Origin: Triplophysa rosa
Lineage: Eukaryota; Chordata; Actinopteri; Cypriniformes; Nemacheilidae
DNA length: 64,000 nucleotides
Assembly: GCF_024868665.1 (NCBI RefSeq)
Contig: NC_079900.1
Coordinates: forward strand, 1,679,764 to 1,743,763
Direction of reading: 5' to 3'
In this document: positions 35,901 to 50,613 of the stretch, one piece after another
Position numbering within the stretch: the stretch's first letter is position 1
Layout of the letters: each line of letters opens with the position of its first letter
Program-made: the position numbers and the translations under genes
The notes under the pieces: model-generated
What the model saw: the letters and a program-made list of their open reading frames with translations, nothing else
Database searches by the model: none
Told to the model about the DNA's origin: nothing

Positions 35901-38900
35901 AGTTTAACACAAATAAATGACTAGACACCCGATGGACTGTTATGATTCTTTACAGTTAACTGAAAAGTTACTCTCGTATTTTGTTACAGAAGAGATGGAT
36001 GGCCAACCAAAACACTACATTTATGCATTTGGCAGACGCTTTTATCCAAAGCGACTTACATTGCATTATATATATACTATACATTTGTTTCTAAGTATTT
36101 ACAGAGTTACTCGAAAAAAATGTGCATCAGCCGCCACTGTTCAGAACAATAGTTCATAAGACTTCTATGTCATATTCCAAACCTTAATAAACATCTTAGT
36201 AAACATCTTCTGCTTTTGTGTCATACAGGTTTGACACAACATGAGGGTGAATTAATAAATAAAATAAACTGTTCAGAAATAAAAACCCAAAATGTATATA
36301 TGAAGAAAACAGTAAGACACTAGCGTTGTCTGTTTAGTTTTATAATATTTTTGTGCGTGTTGTGTTGGACAGTTTGTGATTGGAAATAGAATTTTGTCAT
36401 CAGGTTTCTTGGCACAAAGACGACAGTTAATTGAAGTCAAAGCCACTCTCACTGGAATATCCCTCATGAGATTTCTTCTCTTAAGATGCCACGTCAGCTT
36501 CTGTGGCTCTGTTGATGGTGGAAGCCAGGTTTAGTCATTCAGTCCCCAAAGGGTTTTGTGTGATTTCTGTGGCCAAAAATGCTTTTTTTGCGATAAAAAC
36601 TTGGGGGCGGGGGGGCGGAAAAACAAACAAAAAAAGACACTTTAATTCACAAGTAGTGTTCTTCATTACTAGTTTTCTATGATTAAAAGGCATTCAGCAG
36701 ATTTATACTGACGGTCTGGAAACCTGAAGGCCCGCCCAAGAGGACATTTTGACTGACAGGTCAAGTAACAAATCACGTTTCGTTTAATGCCGCTTCATGT
36801 TAAATTTGTGTAAATGTCCCTGTGATAACAGACCGATGTGCGTATACAAACTTTTCAAACGTTTTCAACAATGTTTAGGAGTTATGCCATGAAACTCGCT
36901 ACTCGAAACTATGCCACTTAAGAAATCAGCGTTTAGTTGATCGTGATGAATGTTCATTGTCAGCGATATAAACATGACAGCTTTCTTCATGGATGGCTTT
37001 GTGTTTTTCCAGGCGTATGGTTTAAGAACGTGACGCACACGTCTGTGAGGCTGACTTGACTCAAAGCCACTAGCAACCTTTAGCCAAAAAAGCGTAACGG
37101 CTAATGCTAATGCCTTGACTTCGGCGGAACGCAGGACAGGTGAGCAGAGGCTAGTTTTTTAACGGATCGACCGAAAGCCGATGCATTGTTCCCATAGACT
37201 TTTGGAAGATTGCAAAAAAATAAGCTCTGTGATTAACAAAGGTTCATGATGCTAACACGTTTTGTCTATCAAGATCATCTTTACAAAGTAACAAAACATT
37301 TGTTACTTTTGAAGCTGAAATACAATCGGCATAAGTTAAAATTTTACACGATGCTATAAACAGACTACACTTAAGGTCGCTCGATAGCAACGTCACCGCC
37401 ACCAAACCTCCGACAACTCTTTCAAACTTGATAAAAAACGTTCCCTGGTAAGTAACTACTCTGTGAATGAATCTGCATCTACGTTTTGAGACATTTGTGC
37501 CCATTTTGCATTATTTGTGAGCTTTATAAGCTGATGACGTCTAACGTCGCTTTTAGCAACCGCCGTTTTTAAAACGCAATAAGCCTTTAAAAAAATCACA
37601 AGCGGGTTATAATTGGTGTGTTTTATGTCATAGAATACAACGTGAAAATATTTTGAAGCGATTTACCGAAAACCCATTCAAAAAACTTTGGAGCGATGGA
37701 ACTGGGTGTCCTAAAATGCTAACTCGACAAAAATATGCCATCTCTGCGGTTCCCTATAAGAGTATCTCTGCTCGTCTACTGAAGCCGCGCCTTCGGCCAA
37801 ATTATGCAGAAAATCGCTGCAGAAGTTGCCGCAGATTTTGCGGAGTTCGTTTGATTATGCGTTAAGCTCTGCGATCGCAGAATCCCGCAGGGACTGGTTA
37901 TAATAAAACGACTGCACAAACTACTTCTGTTGGCTAAAATTCCAAAGAGTGAAACGCAAAGTGACTCACGTAGATCTCAGCGCCGTAGAATCCGTCCTGA
38001 TACAGAACTCTGTGTGTGAGAAACAGAAGAGATCATCAGAATTCAGCCATGTGACGTGAGAAAAAATATGAGCTCCGTATGAGACAGAGAAACAATTATA
38101 TTCTAGATTTTTATTTTCAGCAACGCGAGGACTCACGCTCCGTATGCAGGGATGGGTGCAGGAGGAGGAGCCGTACGGAAGGTGTTATAAACAGCTCGAC
38201 CTCTGCCTCTCAGATGAGCTCCTCTGTAAGCCATCGTCGCCCCCGCGGCCGGATACGGGAAACCCGTCACTGTCAACAAACAAACACACACACGACTTTA
38301 GGAGCATGCATGAAACGTTTGTGTTAGTGTGTTCATGCTACAGTAAAGTCAATGTTTGGTTTCATCTGTGAGTGTTTACAGACATCTGAAAGCGTCCCGG
38401 AGTGTCTGATATATGTAAATCTGAACTCATCATGAGCGGGCGATAGGCTACGCTGCCTCAACCAAAACACATTCATCAAACCTCCACGCAGACACGCTGG
38501 GGGATAAAAACAGCAGAAAGTCTCTAAAAGCATCAATATGACGGAGCGGCGATACTGAGATCAGACAGCAGAGATCCGCTCGGCTCTGTCCTGTGTGGAG
38601 AGATCAGATCTGTTTCAACACTCTCCGTGAGCGGGCGAGAAATGCGCTCACATGTGAGGTTAGATTGAGAGAAATTAAATCAACAGTAAGATTTTCATGA
38701 TCTCGAGAGATTGATTATAAGAGATCAGACCGGATCTGACACCATAACGGTCATGACAGGAACGTGTATGTCATTATTTACACCATCTCATATGGTTCCA
38801 AGCTTTCGTCACTGCGAAACGCAAAAGAAGATATTTTGAGAAATGTCTCGGTGGTTTTGTGTTCATACAATGCAAGTCAATGGAGTTCAGTGTTGCTTGG

Positions 38901-41900
38901 TTAACGTTCTTCAAAATATCTTCTTTTGTGTTCTGCAGAAGAAAGAAACTCAAACAGGTTTGACATGACATGAGGATGAGTAAATGATGAAAGAATGCTT
39001 TGTTTGGGTGAACCGGCCCTTTAACAAACTCATGTATGGCAGCTGTCCATGGTGCTGAAACTATTCTCTCTCTCTTACCCACTCATGAGAAGTATACAAA
39101 TCCCTTTAATATGACTAATGTCTGCTGTTATCTGTAACAAAACGACTTTTCATCATTTGTCAAAGTCATATGAAATGATATTTCATGCATAGCAATCCAT
39201 CAACAGCAGCAACACGACACAAGAACTGATCATCAAAATAGAGCAGATAAAGTGTAGAGCGAAGAGAGGAAAACAGGCCGAGCGGATGCTCTCTGAGCTC
39301 ATTACCTCACACTCATCACTAGAGGCTCATGGGAAGGTTTGGGTTGCAAACAACAAAGAACGAAGAACCCGGCGCCACACAGACTTCAATCAGCACACAT
39401 ACATTGTGTACACATCTCACACACACATATCTATTGCCTGTTTCACAGTGTGTTGCCTGTACCGCTGCCTCACAACAATGCAAAACTGTAAGTACTTCGG
39501 AATAAACTTGAAAGGAAAACTTCAGACTTGACTTGATGTAGTTCTCAAATCTTACGGATATAGATTGTCAAAATGTACATATCAAAATGCTGATGTGCTG
39601 GTCATTTCAGTCCAGTGTCTGTTGAATTTCAACAACAATCTGAATCAAAACTCAGGAGTGACAAAGTCAGCAAATGTGAAAGACTGACAGCATGACGAGA
39701 CACGGAAACGGTCACAAAAATCCAGGTATCACACAAAAAATAATTGTCGAACTTTTCCTAAATACATATAGAGATATGACTGTATTTCTTAAAAGTGAAT
39801 CTGAACTTGTTTTCTTTGCCGTATTTGAGGTCTGAAAAAATACATCTTTTATCTTACATCAAGTATCTTTTCTTTTATTTTCACCTGTTTTCATTTTCTG
39901 CAGATAAATGCAAACAGGAACAAGATTTTTATTTGAAATTTGAGAGAAATATTGTTAGTACTTCACAGAATGAAACAGAAACGATACCTGCAAATCGTAC
40001 ATTAAGAAAAACTGACTCCGCCTGTATATTTCCAGGATGAGTAAAGATGACAGAGTCGATCATTCCGTCTGAAGTGTCACGTGCTGTGTGAAACAGGTTC
40101 AGTCCTCAGCCATGGACTGCAGTCAAACCGCTGAACATATGCTGATGTTTAGATCTGATAAACTGTTAGGCAGAGACTGGAAAACCAACAGCTGGCGATG
40201 AGAAACCCCTGATGGTGTGTGGACGTGTGTGTTGTGTGTGTGTGTTTTATTTAAAGGTTTTGGAGTGTAATGGGCAGAGCTCGGATATGAGCCGTGAACT
40301 TTCCCCAGATGATATACAGTAACATCTCACCTCATCTGAATGCAGAAGACTCGCACAACACACGGCTATAAAACCTCCCCTGACGAAAAAACTGCATAAT
40401 CTGGGTTAGGCATGTTTTGATGCTAAAGACCAGCATATGACCAGCTAAGGACCAGCACATGACCAGCTTAAAGAAGCACCAACAAGCTTAAACCAGCACA
40501 TGACCAGCACAAACCAGTTTAAACCAGCACATGACCAGCTTAAACCAGCACATGACCAGCACAAACCAGCACATGACCAGCACAAACCAGCACATGACCA
40601 TCTTAAACCAGCACATACCAGCAAACCAGCACATACCAAAGCACAAACAGACACATACCACTTAAACCAGACAACAACCTGACAACCAGGCACATGACCG
40701 ACTAAAACCAGCACATGACCAGCACAAACCAGCACATGACCAGCACAAAACCAGCACATGACCATCTTAAACCAGCACATGACCACTTAAACCAGCACAT
40801 GACCAGCTTAAACCAGCACATGACACACATAACCAGCACATGACCATGCTTAAACCAGCACATGACCAAGCTTAAACCAGCACATGACCATGCTTAAACC
40901 AGCACATGACCAGCTAAACCACACAGACATCAGACATACCAGCACATGACCAGACACCTCACAACATGACCAGCACAAACCAGCACATGACCAGCTTAAA
41001 CCAGCACATGACCAGCACAAACCAGCACATGACCAGCTTAAACCACCACATGACCAGCACAAACCACCACATGACCAGCTCCACAAACAACCTCCAGAAC
41101 CTCACAACCATGTCATACTTATCTCATTCTCATCATTTAAACGGTTTACTTTCTTCGTACTATCATCTGATGATGCTTGGAGATCTCTCTGTTTCGGTGA
41201 GTGAGTTAGCCAGCCGGCGTCACGTGCCATCGTACGACTCTTCATTTTCCTTATGAAAGACTTTTACGGTCATGAAGACTCGAGGGCAAATCAGCCCGGA
41301 CTCATTTAGCAAAACACAGCGCAGGGAATATGAACTAAAGCCAGAGATACAGCGACGAATCCTCCATTTGGACGACTGAAACGGGTTTTACGGCGTGAGC
41401 TCTGATGAAATTAAGCCCAGAGCTAACTAGCAGCGCTAATGACATCACCACCATCTGACTCCACTAAATCAACACGCGGCTTATGGTGCGCTGAAGGAAT
41501 CGTGTCTTCTGGTTTAGGTAATGACATGCTAGCGTGAGCGGTTCAGGAGCGCTAGCGCTGCAGTCTCAGGTTTAGTTTCATGAGGTGCAAAATGGCTGAC
41601 ATCAGCACGTGTGTCTCCGAGCGTGACCTTTAACCCCAGGTACTACACACGCTCCTCTGGGCGTCTCGTTTCAGGGGCATGAGACCACCCTAGCAACCAC
41701 CTAGCAACCGCATATGTGACAAGCATCACACAGTTTCTTGAGAATGAAATGAAACCGCACAAAATCAGAAGATTATTAACGCCACCACACTTCCATCAAC
41801 ACCCGTTCAAGATATTCAGACACTCGCTGGGGTTGTGACTCATTTCACATGCGAAAGGTCAGCCAATCGTGACAGAGGTCATTTACATATAGAAACACCC

Positions 41901-44900
41901 TTAACGCATGCCGTAGGGTCAGTGATGAGGTGAAAGACAGTCATTAAAAACTTCACACCCGTCAAGAGCATCGTTTCAGACGGTGTTTCTCACCTGCGTA
42001 GAGCTCAGGTCCATACACGGCTCCTACGACTGGATTCAGTTTCCAACCTGTAATGAACACGCACGTCAAAAATGCATTTCGTGTGTATTTCTGAATGATC
42101 GACAGGGTCCGTCGGCCTTACTGTTTGTGTATGGATTTACTGCCTTCTTATTGGTCATGACTCTGGCTGTGGCGTTGTTCACCTGACAGAAAAACACACA
42201 GATTTCAACATATATCAAAACCACACGTGGAAAAATACATGCTCATGCCCGACGCATATCTGTCAGTATAATCGCTCAGCTGTAACGACCCACAATGCAT
42301 CTCTTCAAAGTCCTCTGAGCCGAATCAAACCACACACACAACACATGACAGAATGCAGTGTGATGCTCTTAAATCTGTAATATCTGAGAAGTGAATTCAA
42401 GCACCACAAAAAAAAGTTTCAAAATATGATTGGTGCTGATTGGCTCTGTATTATCCAATGAAACGTGAGGATTATGAATATTGATTACGATTCAACTGAG
42501 CTTTAATACTGAACTTCTCTCTCAGAGACTTAAAGGAATATTCTGGGTTAGTCTGAACCTAACCGGCATTTTCGTCACTTTTTAGTCTGCTATCTAATAA
42601 CATTAATTATAATACAAATACTGTGATCAAATCTCATGAAATGAAAATATAATAGTAATATTTTATAATAAATGTGATTTTGCATAGTCTTGTTTCTTTT
42701 ATTTTTGCAGCGTTCTTGACACATAGGTGGAAATTAAGTCTTTTTACTCTCAAGTACATTTTTAAATATCTGTATTTTATGAGAGGGCTTTTACTTTGGA
42801 AAGATTTTACTTCACTACACTACAAAGCATACAGTACTTTTTACTCCACTACATTTCATTAATAAGCGTTTATTTTTTTACAGTTTAATACTTAAGTACG
42901 AGCTCAAATCTAGTACTTTTACTTCTTATCTTTTAAAGGTGAAAAAGTATTTATACTTTTTACTTTTGAAAGTAGTAAAGTACTGGATTTTAATGTCCGT
43001 AAAGTCCCAGTGAAATAAAAAATGACAATGCCTTTTTTCATGAAATTTTTGCAGCATTTATAGTCAATAGTTTATCAACGTGGGTCATTTTCTTTTTTAA
43101 ATTCATGTGCCCTCATAATCTTCAGTTAAAATCTGAAACTATCCATTTCAAATGATGTATGTTAGACGGCTTGGGCGGAGCATCCGTTAACTCCTCCCCT
43201 TCAACTGTCAGTCTGCTGCCAGTTCCATTTCAAAATGCAACAACTGTTTTTATACATCCAATCATATCGCAGAGAAAGACAAAAGCAATTTTTCTCATTA
43301 GAAATTCTATTTCACTCAGAAATGCGTCAAAATACGGAAGTCAAACGATCGCAACTTCCGGTTCACGGGGACTTTAAATTCTGTATTAAAGGTTAAAAAA
43401 CATATAAAAATGTATTTATGAAGTGTAATGGAGTACAACTATGACATACGGCTTTATAATCTAGTGAATATGTTTTTTTTTCAAAGTAAAAACTCTCAAA
43501 AACTCTCATAAGTACATATACTTGAAATGTGTTCTTGAGTAAAAGTAAAAATACTTAAGTACTGTCTACCTTCTCCACTGAGTAAAAGGTTCTTTAAACA
43601 AACCCGTCTTACTTTTGAGAACCTAAAGAACCCTTTCACTACAAAGAAGGCCATAGATCCGTTTAAGTCGCACTGAACCCAGAATATTTCTTAAAGACAT
43701 ATCACGCACACACACAGGGACAGGTAATGCACCAATGCTCAGGGTGAGAACAGGAAATGATGTCAGCAGGCAGGAAATGACGTCAGCAGGCAGGAGAGAC
43801 AGAAGGAAAAAAGGAAAGCACCTCAATCTTTCGTCCTTCTACGATTGTACCGTTTAGTTTCTCCCGCGCACGGTCTGCGTCTGAGCTCGTTTCAAACGTT
43901 ACAAAGCCAAAGCCCTGACGTCCCACAGAGTGAAGCGGAGGAAAAGAGAGAGAGAACGTTGAAGGGCTTTGGAAAGACTAAGGAACACATGATAGGAAGA
44001 AAGCGTGAGAATTGATAAAGATAGATAAAGAGAGAGAGAGAGAGAGTGTTAAAGCGACACAGACAACCACATCAAAAACACGCAGAAAGTTTGTTTATTT
44101 CAATGTTTCGTTATTGCAGTGACACAATATGGGCAGAAATAAGATCTTCAAAAATCTATGTTCTCCACCATCTTACAAACCTTTTGATCTAAAGGCTCAT
44201 GCATACGTTATGAGAAAAAGGCAGACACACAAAAATTGTGCCTACACATGCATTTCTTCACAAAATTAAAACTTTAACTGGCACCGCTTTAGATTACGGC
44301 CAGCAATGTACGGCATAATTAAACAGATTTTACAGCGTAACTGTAACAATAATGTACCTCTACAGTAGGTAAAGGGGAACAATATGCAACGTTTTTGGGG
44401 AATAAAGAAGTCAGGAAATCCAAAAAGATATTTATACTGTAGGTATTTTAAAACTAAGGGGTAACTATATATATATATATTATAGGGAATAAGGGGAAAT
44501 GATGTGTTCAGTTTTTGCGCGAGCAAAACAGCACGAATGAAGCATGCAGACTGTCTGTCAACTGTCACTATGCGTTATTTTGATGAGTTTTAATGTGTAA
44601 ATGTGCAAAATCAATGTTGATCTTTTGAGACCATAATCAAGTAGTTCAAGAGCGGTTTGATTTGGATGTTTATATGGCACGCAGTTCCCTCATAATTATT
44701 ATTTTTAATTTTCCTCACTCTTGCTCCTTTATTCACTCGAGAGAGAGACGGAATGAATCCTGAGGTCAAAATGTGTCACGCGTGTGCATCTCTCAGTGTT
44801 TTATCATGCTGTAATGAGTTTAACACAGAGGACTCAAACACGGCTCATTTCTCAACACGTACAAACATACTGAATGCAAATGACTGCTTCTTGGACAGCA

Positions 44901-45680
44901 AAGCGTGATGGGTAATGGGCTTTTTTGGGGCAGACGACAGTAAACGGTTGCTTGAGCAGATCAGGGTCTCTCGCTTCATCATATGGAGCTGCGGGGGGGA
45001 CACGGATTGAGACGCGATTGTGTTTTATTGTATTCTTCAACGTCGTGTTGTTGCAGGGTGCCACAATAAACTGAACAGAAGTAACAGATCTTAGATAATA
45101 ATCACATTTCTGGGCATAATGTATGATACATGAGCCGGAGTTTCATTATTTCTGAGGACTGGGGTTTAATCGCAAACAAAGAAAGAAATAAAAAGAGTTA
45201 AAAGGGAAAATAATAGTCACTTTGATACCCTCATTTCATTTCAAACTGGATCTTTCTGTCCCATAACACAACATTTTTAGAAATGATCTCACTACCATTA
45301 AATAATCTCACATCAGTTCTTACGTCTCGTACAGTATGTATCCTTATATTCAAACTAAAATGACAAAATGTTACGTTCTGGTTGAACTTGTTTGGGTCAA
45401 ATGAGAAAAACTGTGAGCGGAGCGCGGGCTGACCGCCAGTACTGGGATACGGCGATGCTTATGTGCGCTTTCATGTCTGTTTTGTTCTTTGACTTCTTAG
45501 TCTTTAATCTGACTCGAGGAAGATCAAACCAGCGTCTCCGAGCCAATAAAGGAGTTCAGCAGAGACAGAAAGATCATGACAACCGCACAAACAGAGAAGA
45601 AAGAGTCATTCAAACCTTTGATCCCCTTTCATTAAAGATAATCTCCACGTCTAAGATCTTCCCAAATTGCTGCAGAAAAG

Positions 45681-45721
<41 letters not shown>

Positions 45722-48700
45722 GAAGTCTCTTGCTGTGTTCATGAGAAAGCTGAGCTTGAATCTTGGGATAAAATAAAAACATCATGACGCGTAAATGGAA
45801 ATTAAATAACACACAAATTACAGTATACACCACATATGTCTTAAAATAACATTTATAGATGTTAGATTATGAAAAACGCTTGTAATTCTGTTCATTCTAC
45901 AGCATCAGTACGATGCCCCTCGCGTGAGGTCTCTGACGTGAGGCCTCTGGCGTGAGGTCTGTGGAGTGAGTTTCAGATCAGCAGATCATTTAAAAACATT
46001 CACATGTAATTTCTGTATGAGCAGCATGTTTTGTGCCGCTCTCTCTCTCTCTCATCTTTGTTCACGTTCCAGCCCGAGTTCTTCTAACGAGCGCAAAGTG
46101 AGAGAGGCTTTTAATTGCCTCTTGCATTATTTCATTAAAAATAATGACGCTACATGGCCATCATTCCACCGTTGCAGTAAAAAAACAAATCAAACCTCAA
46201 ATGTGAGATCTGTGCTCGACCCGATGATAATACCATCACAGACTGACCACAAAAATCCAGAGGACCAGAGGAGGAACAGAGCGGTCACAGATTTAAGAGC
46301 GGTGCCGTTACAGATTCATGGTAATGAGATCCATTCTAACTTTCACTGCTCGTATAAGAGAGAAATCACGAAAAGAGATCTCTATGTTGTATCAAGCTTT
46401 TCACTTGTTTTAGTATATAACAAAAACAAAATATTTGAAACTAATATCTCAATTGTTTCTTCTAGACAGCAATACGATTAAACTGAGGCTGAAAGCTTTA
46501 AGACAATAAATAGAAAAGCTGCTTAGTAACCATATGCATTGGGAAGAAGGTCTTAAGATGTTTTTTAGACGTATTTTAGACGTTTTACAGACGTCACCCT
46601 TGATTTTAGAACAAGTTTTTAAATTTCTCACTTTCGACTCCAAATGTGCACCTAAAATAACAACAATACGCAATATAAAAAATAAGAACCCTAAAAAACA
46701 ACACAATGCGATGCAATATCAAAATCTGCATAATCTAAAATATTGAAAGACACTATAAAAAAAGACACACATTTACTTCCGGTATATACCAACAGTCTCA
46801 TTTGTGTCCGTTAAAATCTCTAAAGAGTTTTAATAGAAACATCTTAGACAAAGTTGGTACTTGAACGGCACGGCGAGACTACGAAACGAACTTGTTTTTT
46901 GTCACCGTTTCAATTCTTAATGTTATTGTTCATCCAATCAGCGTCTGCGTGAAACTGTGGGCTGAAATCTATCAATTTCTCCGAACGAGCGCACATTTGG
47001 CGGAGGGTTGAATCAGGAACACACCCACACAAACACATTAACTCCCCAGCGTGAGCACCATGTGTGTGATGGGCTTTTCCCTGGCCAGCGTGTGGCAGAT
47101 GCTAATTGTTTTAACCGGGCGTAATGGACCAGTGATGGAGATTAATTAGTTTGCTAGGAAACTTGTGTCTGGTGTTTTCCTCTGAGCATGCTCAGTTACC
47201 CCCCGGGCGGCAGATTTCTGAGGCGTACACGCAGTCATCTGTTAGCAATGCATTGTGGGGAAGAAATCTAAACTCTTTAGTACCTGGTCACGCACCACTT
47301 TAGAATGAGACAATGAAAACTTTTAACGCCGAGTAATTTAACACACAATAATTTACAATTCCAGTAGAAAAACACATACAGTAGTGGCCAAAAGCGATGT
47401 CAGGAGGTGATTTTTGGACAATATTTGATTTTAATGACCCTCAGGCTGGATTAAACATTGAACTATGACGTGCATGATACACAATGAAGAAAACACGTAA
47501 CTTCAACGTATTTATACGACAAAATTATTTGGATAGTCAAACTACAGCATATCAGAGAATCTGGGTTTATTCTAATACACAAAGAAAGCATAGAAATAAA
47601 GCACATATTAAATACAGTTTTATCAGTTATTCATATTTTGTTGATCTTCTCTTGTTTCGACTACAGCAGTCATTATTCTGGGCTACACAACACACATACA
47701 AAATCTTTAATAATATATTTGAATAAAGACATAAATTAACCAAAGTTGGACACCACTTTTGGCCACTACTTTACAAGTCAAAAATACACATAAAACAAAG
47801 TGAAAATATATATACTATACACAGGTATTAACAATAACGGTGATATTAAAAAGCATCGATGTTGTGTTATTTCGATTAAGCCACACTACACTCGTTACAC
47901 TATGTTATTCTTTGGCAATTTTTTTTATATTTATTTAAAAATCTATAGATATTGCGATAACATCATCATCTTGAATTCTATTGACTGCAATAACCGTATA
48001 CTATGAATCAGATATCGTCAGCTAGGGTCCGCAAAATATACGGTATCGTCAGCAACCATGATAAAAATGCCATGATTGATAATATCACACTAATTCTACA
48101 GATATCATGATGATACGAGTAATTCAGCACCCGTTTAAAGCTTTGTGAATTCTTTTGGCACGATAACCGTGCAGCAGGGCTGGATTGGGTCTAAAAACCG
48201 GCCCTGGACTTCTTGGCCAAGGGCGGCCCTATGTCACGAAATTGTGAATAATCCAATCCGCCCATTCGCATGCAGGCAATCAAATAAATACGACTGAGGC
48301 GGTCAAGATCAACTAGAAAGTCATGCTAATATCTCTACTCCAGCTGATTCATGACCAGCTAGAAACTCTTTAACGCCAGCTCTCCTCAGCCGGGAACCCG
48401 AGCACAAAGTTTCCTGCCAAAAACCTCAGGCAGCATTCGTGTCTATCTGCATCTTTAAATCAAAGCACGATTGAGAGATGTTTGAGCTCAGACTGAGACA
48501 GTTGAGTTCGGTCTTCACGTTGATCCGCCGGTGTGTACCTGCACAGAAGGATTTGGATTTGAGCACTCCCTAATTCTCTCTCGCAGCTCGCTCTTAAAAG
48601 ACGAGCTCCGCAGGTGGAATGCTAACATGGTGTAGCGCAGCGGTAATGCCGGAGATGAAGGTAAGACCCCCTGTGAGAGAAATCTCCAGCGGCTCTCGGG

Positions 48701-50572
48701 CCGACAGAAAGAAGAAACGGCCCTGAAGCCTTCACAGAGCTGCGGGTTTCACTTCTAGGAACTTTTTTCTCCCTCACATTTCCATATGGACTTCCTCTGT
48801 AATAAGGCACTCGACTCGCCGCTAGTGTGGATAATGAGCCCCTCACTTCGCTCTCATTAGCGACTCTACGCTTTAGTCGGCCTGCGCTAACCTGACAGCC
48901 CACTCATTTTGCTTCGACTCTCTGTTAGCCATGCGGCTAATTGGAGCTAGACGCTGAAAACCTTCGGCCTGGCTCGCCGTGGGCTAAATCTCCATTAGCC
49001 ATGAGGCTAATCAACACCGCCAAGCTTTGTTTAGCGCAGGAGTGAGTCATTAGCGAAGGCTTCCTTTAGTCTGCAAAGGCAGATGGAGCGATTACTGACC
49101 GAGGCGGCGGGCTTACGTTACGCTACGGCCATATTGCTTTTGTTTACCTTCTGTCACATCTAATGCGGCTAACTTTTAACACGCTTGCGGTGCTAGAAGC
49201 CCTGTAGCGCTTTAGTGCAATTACACCGAGCGTGATCTGTTTGGCTGTATGCTAACACTAAGCCCTCGGAGAGCTAAAGGGGGTCGGATCTCGTCCTCGG
49301 AGATGCTACTTCTGCCAACTTGCATACTAATGAATAAACAAACAACCCTAGCCGTCCATACTGTGCGTGGCCGTTGGATAAGCCCCCCGAGTGTGCATCG
49401 TATATCTCCGGACCACCTATACACGACGCCCGCGAGCTTCTGTAATGAGCGCGTCGATTTGGCTTGCGTGGGCCTGGCAGCCTCGGAGAACAATAATCCA
49501 GCGATCAGAGAGCATGATGGGAAGAGAGAGAGGGGGTTATATGTCATTTATACGGCCACGCTGCAGTCTGTGCTGTAATCAACAGCATCTTTTGGAGAGA
49601 GCCAGTGGCCGACACACGGCCAAACTAATGCGGGCGAGCTGCCGACGGCCCATTTACATGATTGAAAGGCTTTTCAGAAAATAAGCGGAAAACAGCGGAG
49701 CCCGCGCGCACCTGATTTAACCGATCTGTCTTCTGTATCCCACAGCTGAACCAAGTCACATTTGTCAACTGGTAATTTGGTCATTTGTACAGTTATTTGG
49801 ATATTCCGAGTTTTATTCACATGTTATGGCAGTCATTGGTTATAGACGTTTAGTCAACAATCACTCCTGTTTAGGTTTTTGCCAAAAGCTATGCAAATGT
49901 TATTTTATTAAGAGCATACAAGACATCCTCGTAATTGAATTTTGAGTTAACATGTTAACATTCAAATAGTTAGTTTCCCTGAAGCTCAACACATCGACTG
50001 TGGTGTTGATGCCAAATGCATAAATTTACATTTAAAATGTACCTATTTATTTTTTAATAAGCATTCTTTGACTCATTCCATATTTCAGCTTTTTCAACCC
50101 GTCATTCCCAACATTCGCCTTCACAGTATATTATAAGAGGAATGTGCATTAAAAACGATTGAAGGTTCACTTTGATATCATGTTGACCACATCCCGTCGG
50201 TGGACTCACCCCAAACATCTGCCGTAAATCAGGGTCCCGGAAGCGGAAGGGAATGTTGGAGACGTGTAACCTCTTGGGCTGCTGTTTCTCCGTGGACTCT
50301 GAGAGCATCACCTGCTGGGAAACTACCGTTTGCGTCACGTCGTCTGTCTGTCCGGAGAAAGAGAAACAAGAGCCCATGAGCTCACAGACACACAATATAA
50401 ATGAAAGACAGAAGAAATAAATGATGTTAAAGATGCTAACTTGCTCCAGCGGTAAACAGACGTTGAGTTATGATGATGTACCTGAGGTCATGCATCTACA
50501 ATACCGTTATTAATCTCCACCTGTTAGTGTCTGAGGAACACACACACACTGACAAATAACCAACAAACACAC

Positions 50573-50613
<41 letters not shown>

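Larger units (their letters stand above)
38270..41993 (-). other. rbfox3 intron between the 54-nt and 133-nt exons
   Basis: Holds UGCAUG sites at 38305 and 39185, a MITE at 38780-39022, a LINE 3' remnant near 39440-39515 (AACAATGCAAAACTGTAAGT), and the 40424-41105 minisatellite. From 41110 to 41990 it is moderately GC-rich with no repeat I recognise. No additional exon was found. Confidence 0.6.
45670..50209 (-). other. rbfox3 intron between the 138-nt and 54-nt exons
   Basis: Contains the CT tract of the acceptor, a degenerate 16-18-bp repeat GCGTGAGGTCTCTGAC at about 45915-45966, a Tc1-like MITE at 47379-47774, a hAT-like end (CAGGGCTGGATTGGG) near 48175, and the GCTAA-rich block at 48.6-49.7 kb. 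No further exon was found. Confidence 0.55.

Noticed and set aside
40445..41256. Cys/Trp-rich and Lys/Pro/Ala-rich frames across the minisatellite, and the thought of a CRISPR array
   Set aside because: The repeats are contiguous 11-22-bp minisatellite units without unique spacers of constant length, in an intron of a vertebrate gene. The frames follow from the repeat period.
44266..46706. Several frames of 85-171 codons (44266-44568, 45392-45787, 45966-46481)
   Set aside because: They lie in rbfox3 introns or overlap the 54-nt exon on the wrong strand, with no recognisable domain.
49249..49684. Plus- and minus-strand frames of about 100 codons in the 49.2-49.7 kb block
   Set aside because: GC-richer DNA lengthens chance frames. 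No domain, splice context or codon pattern supports them.
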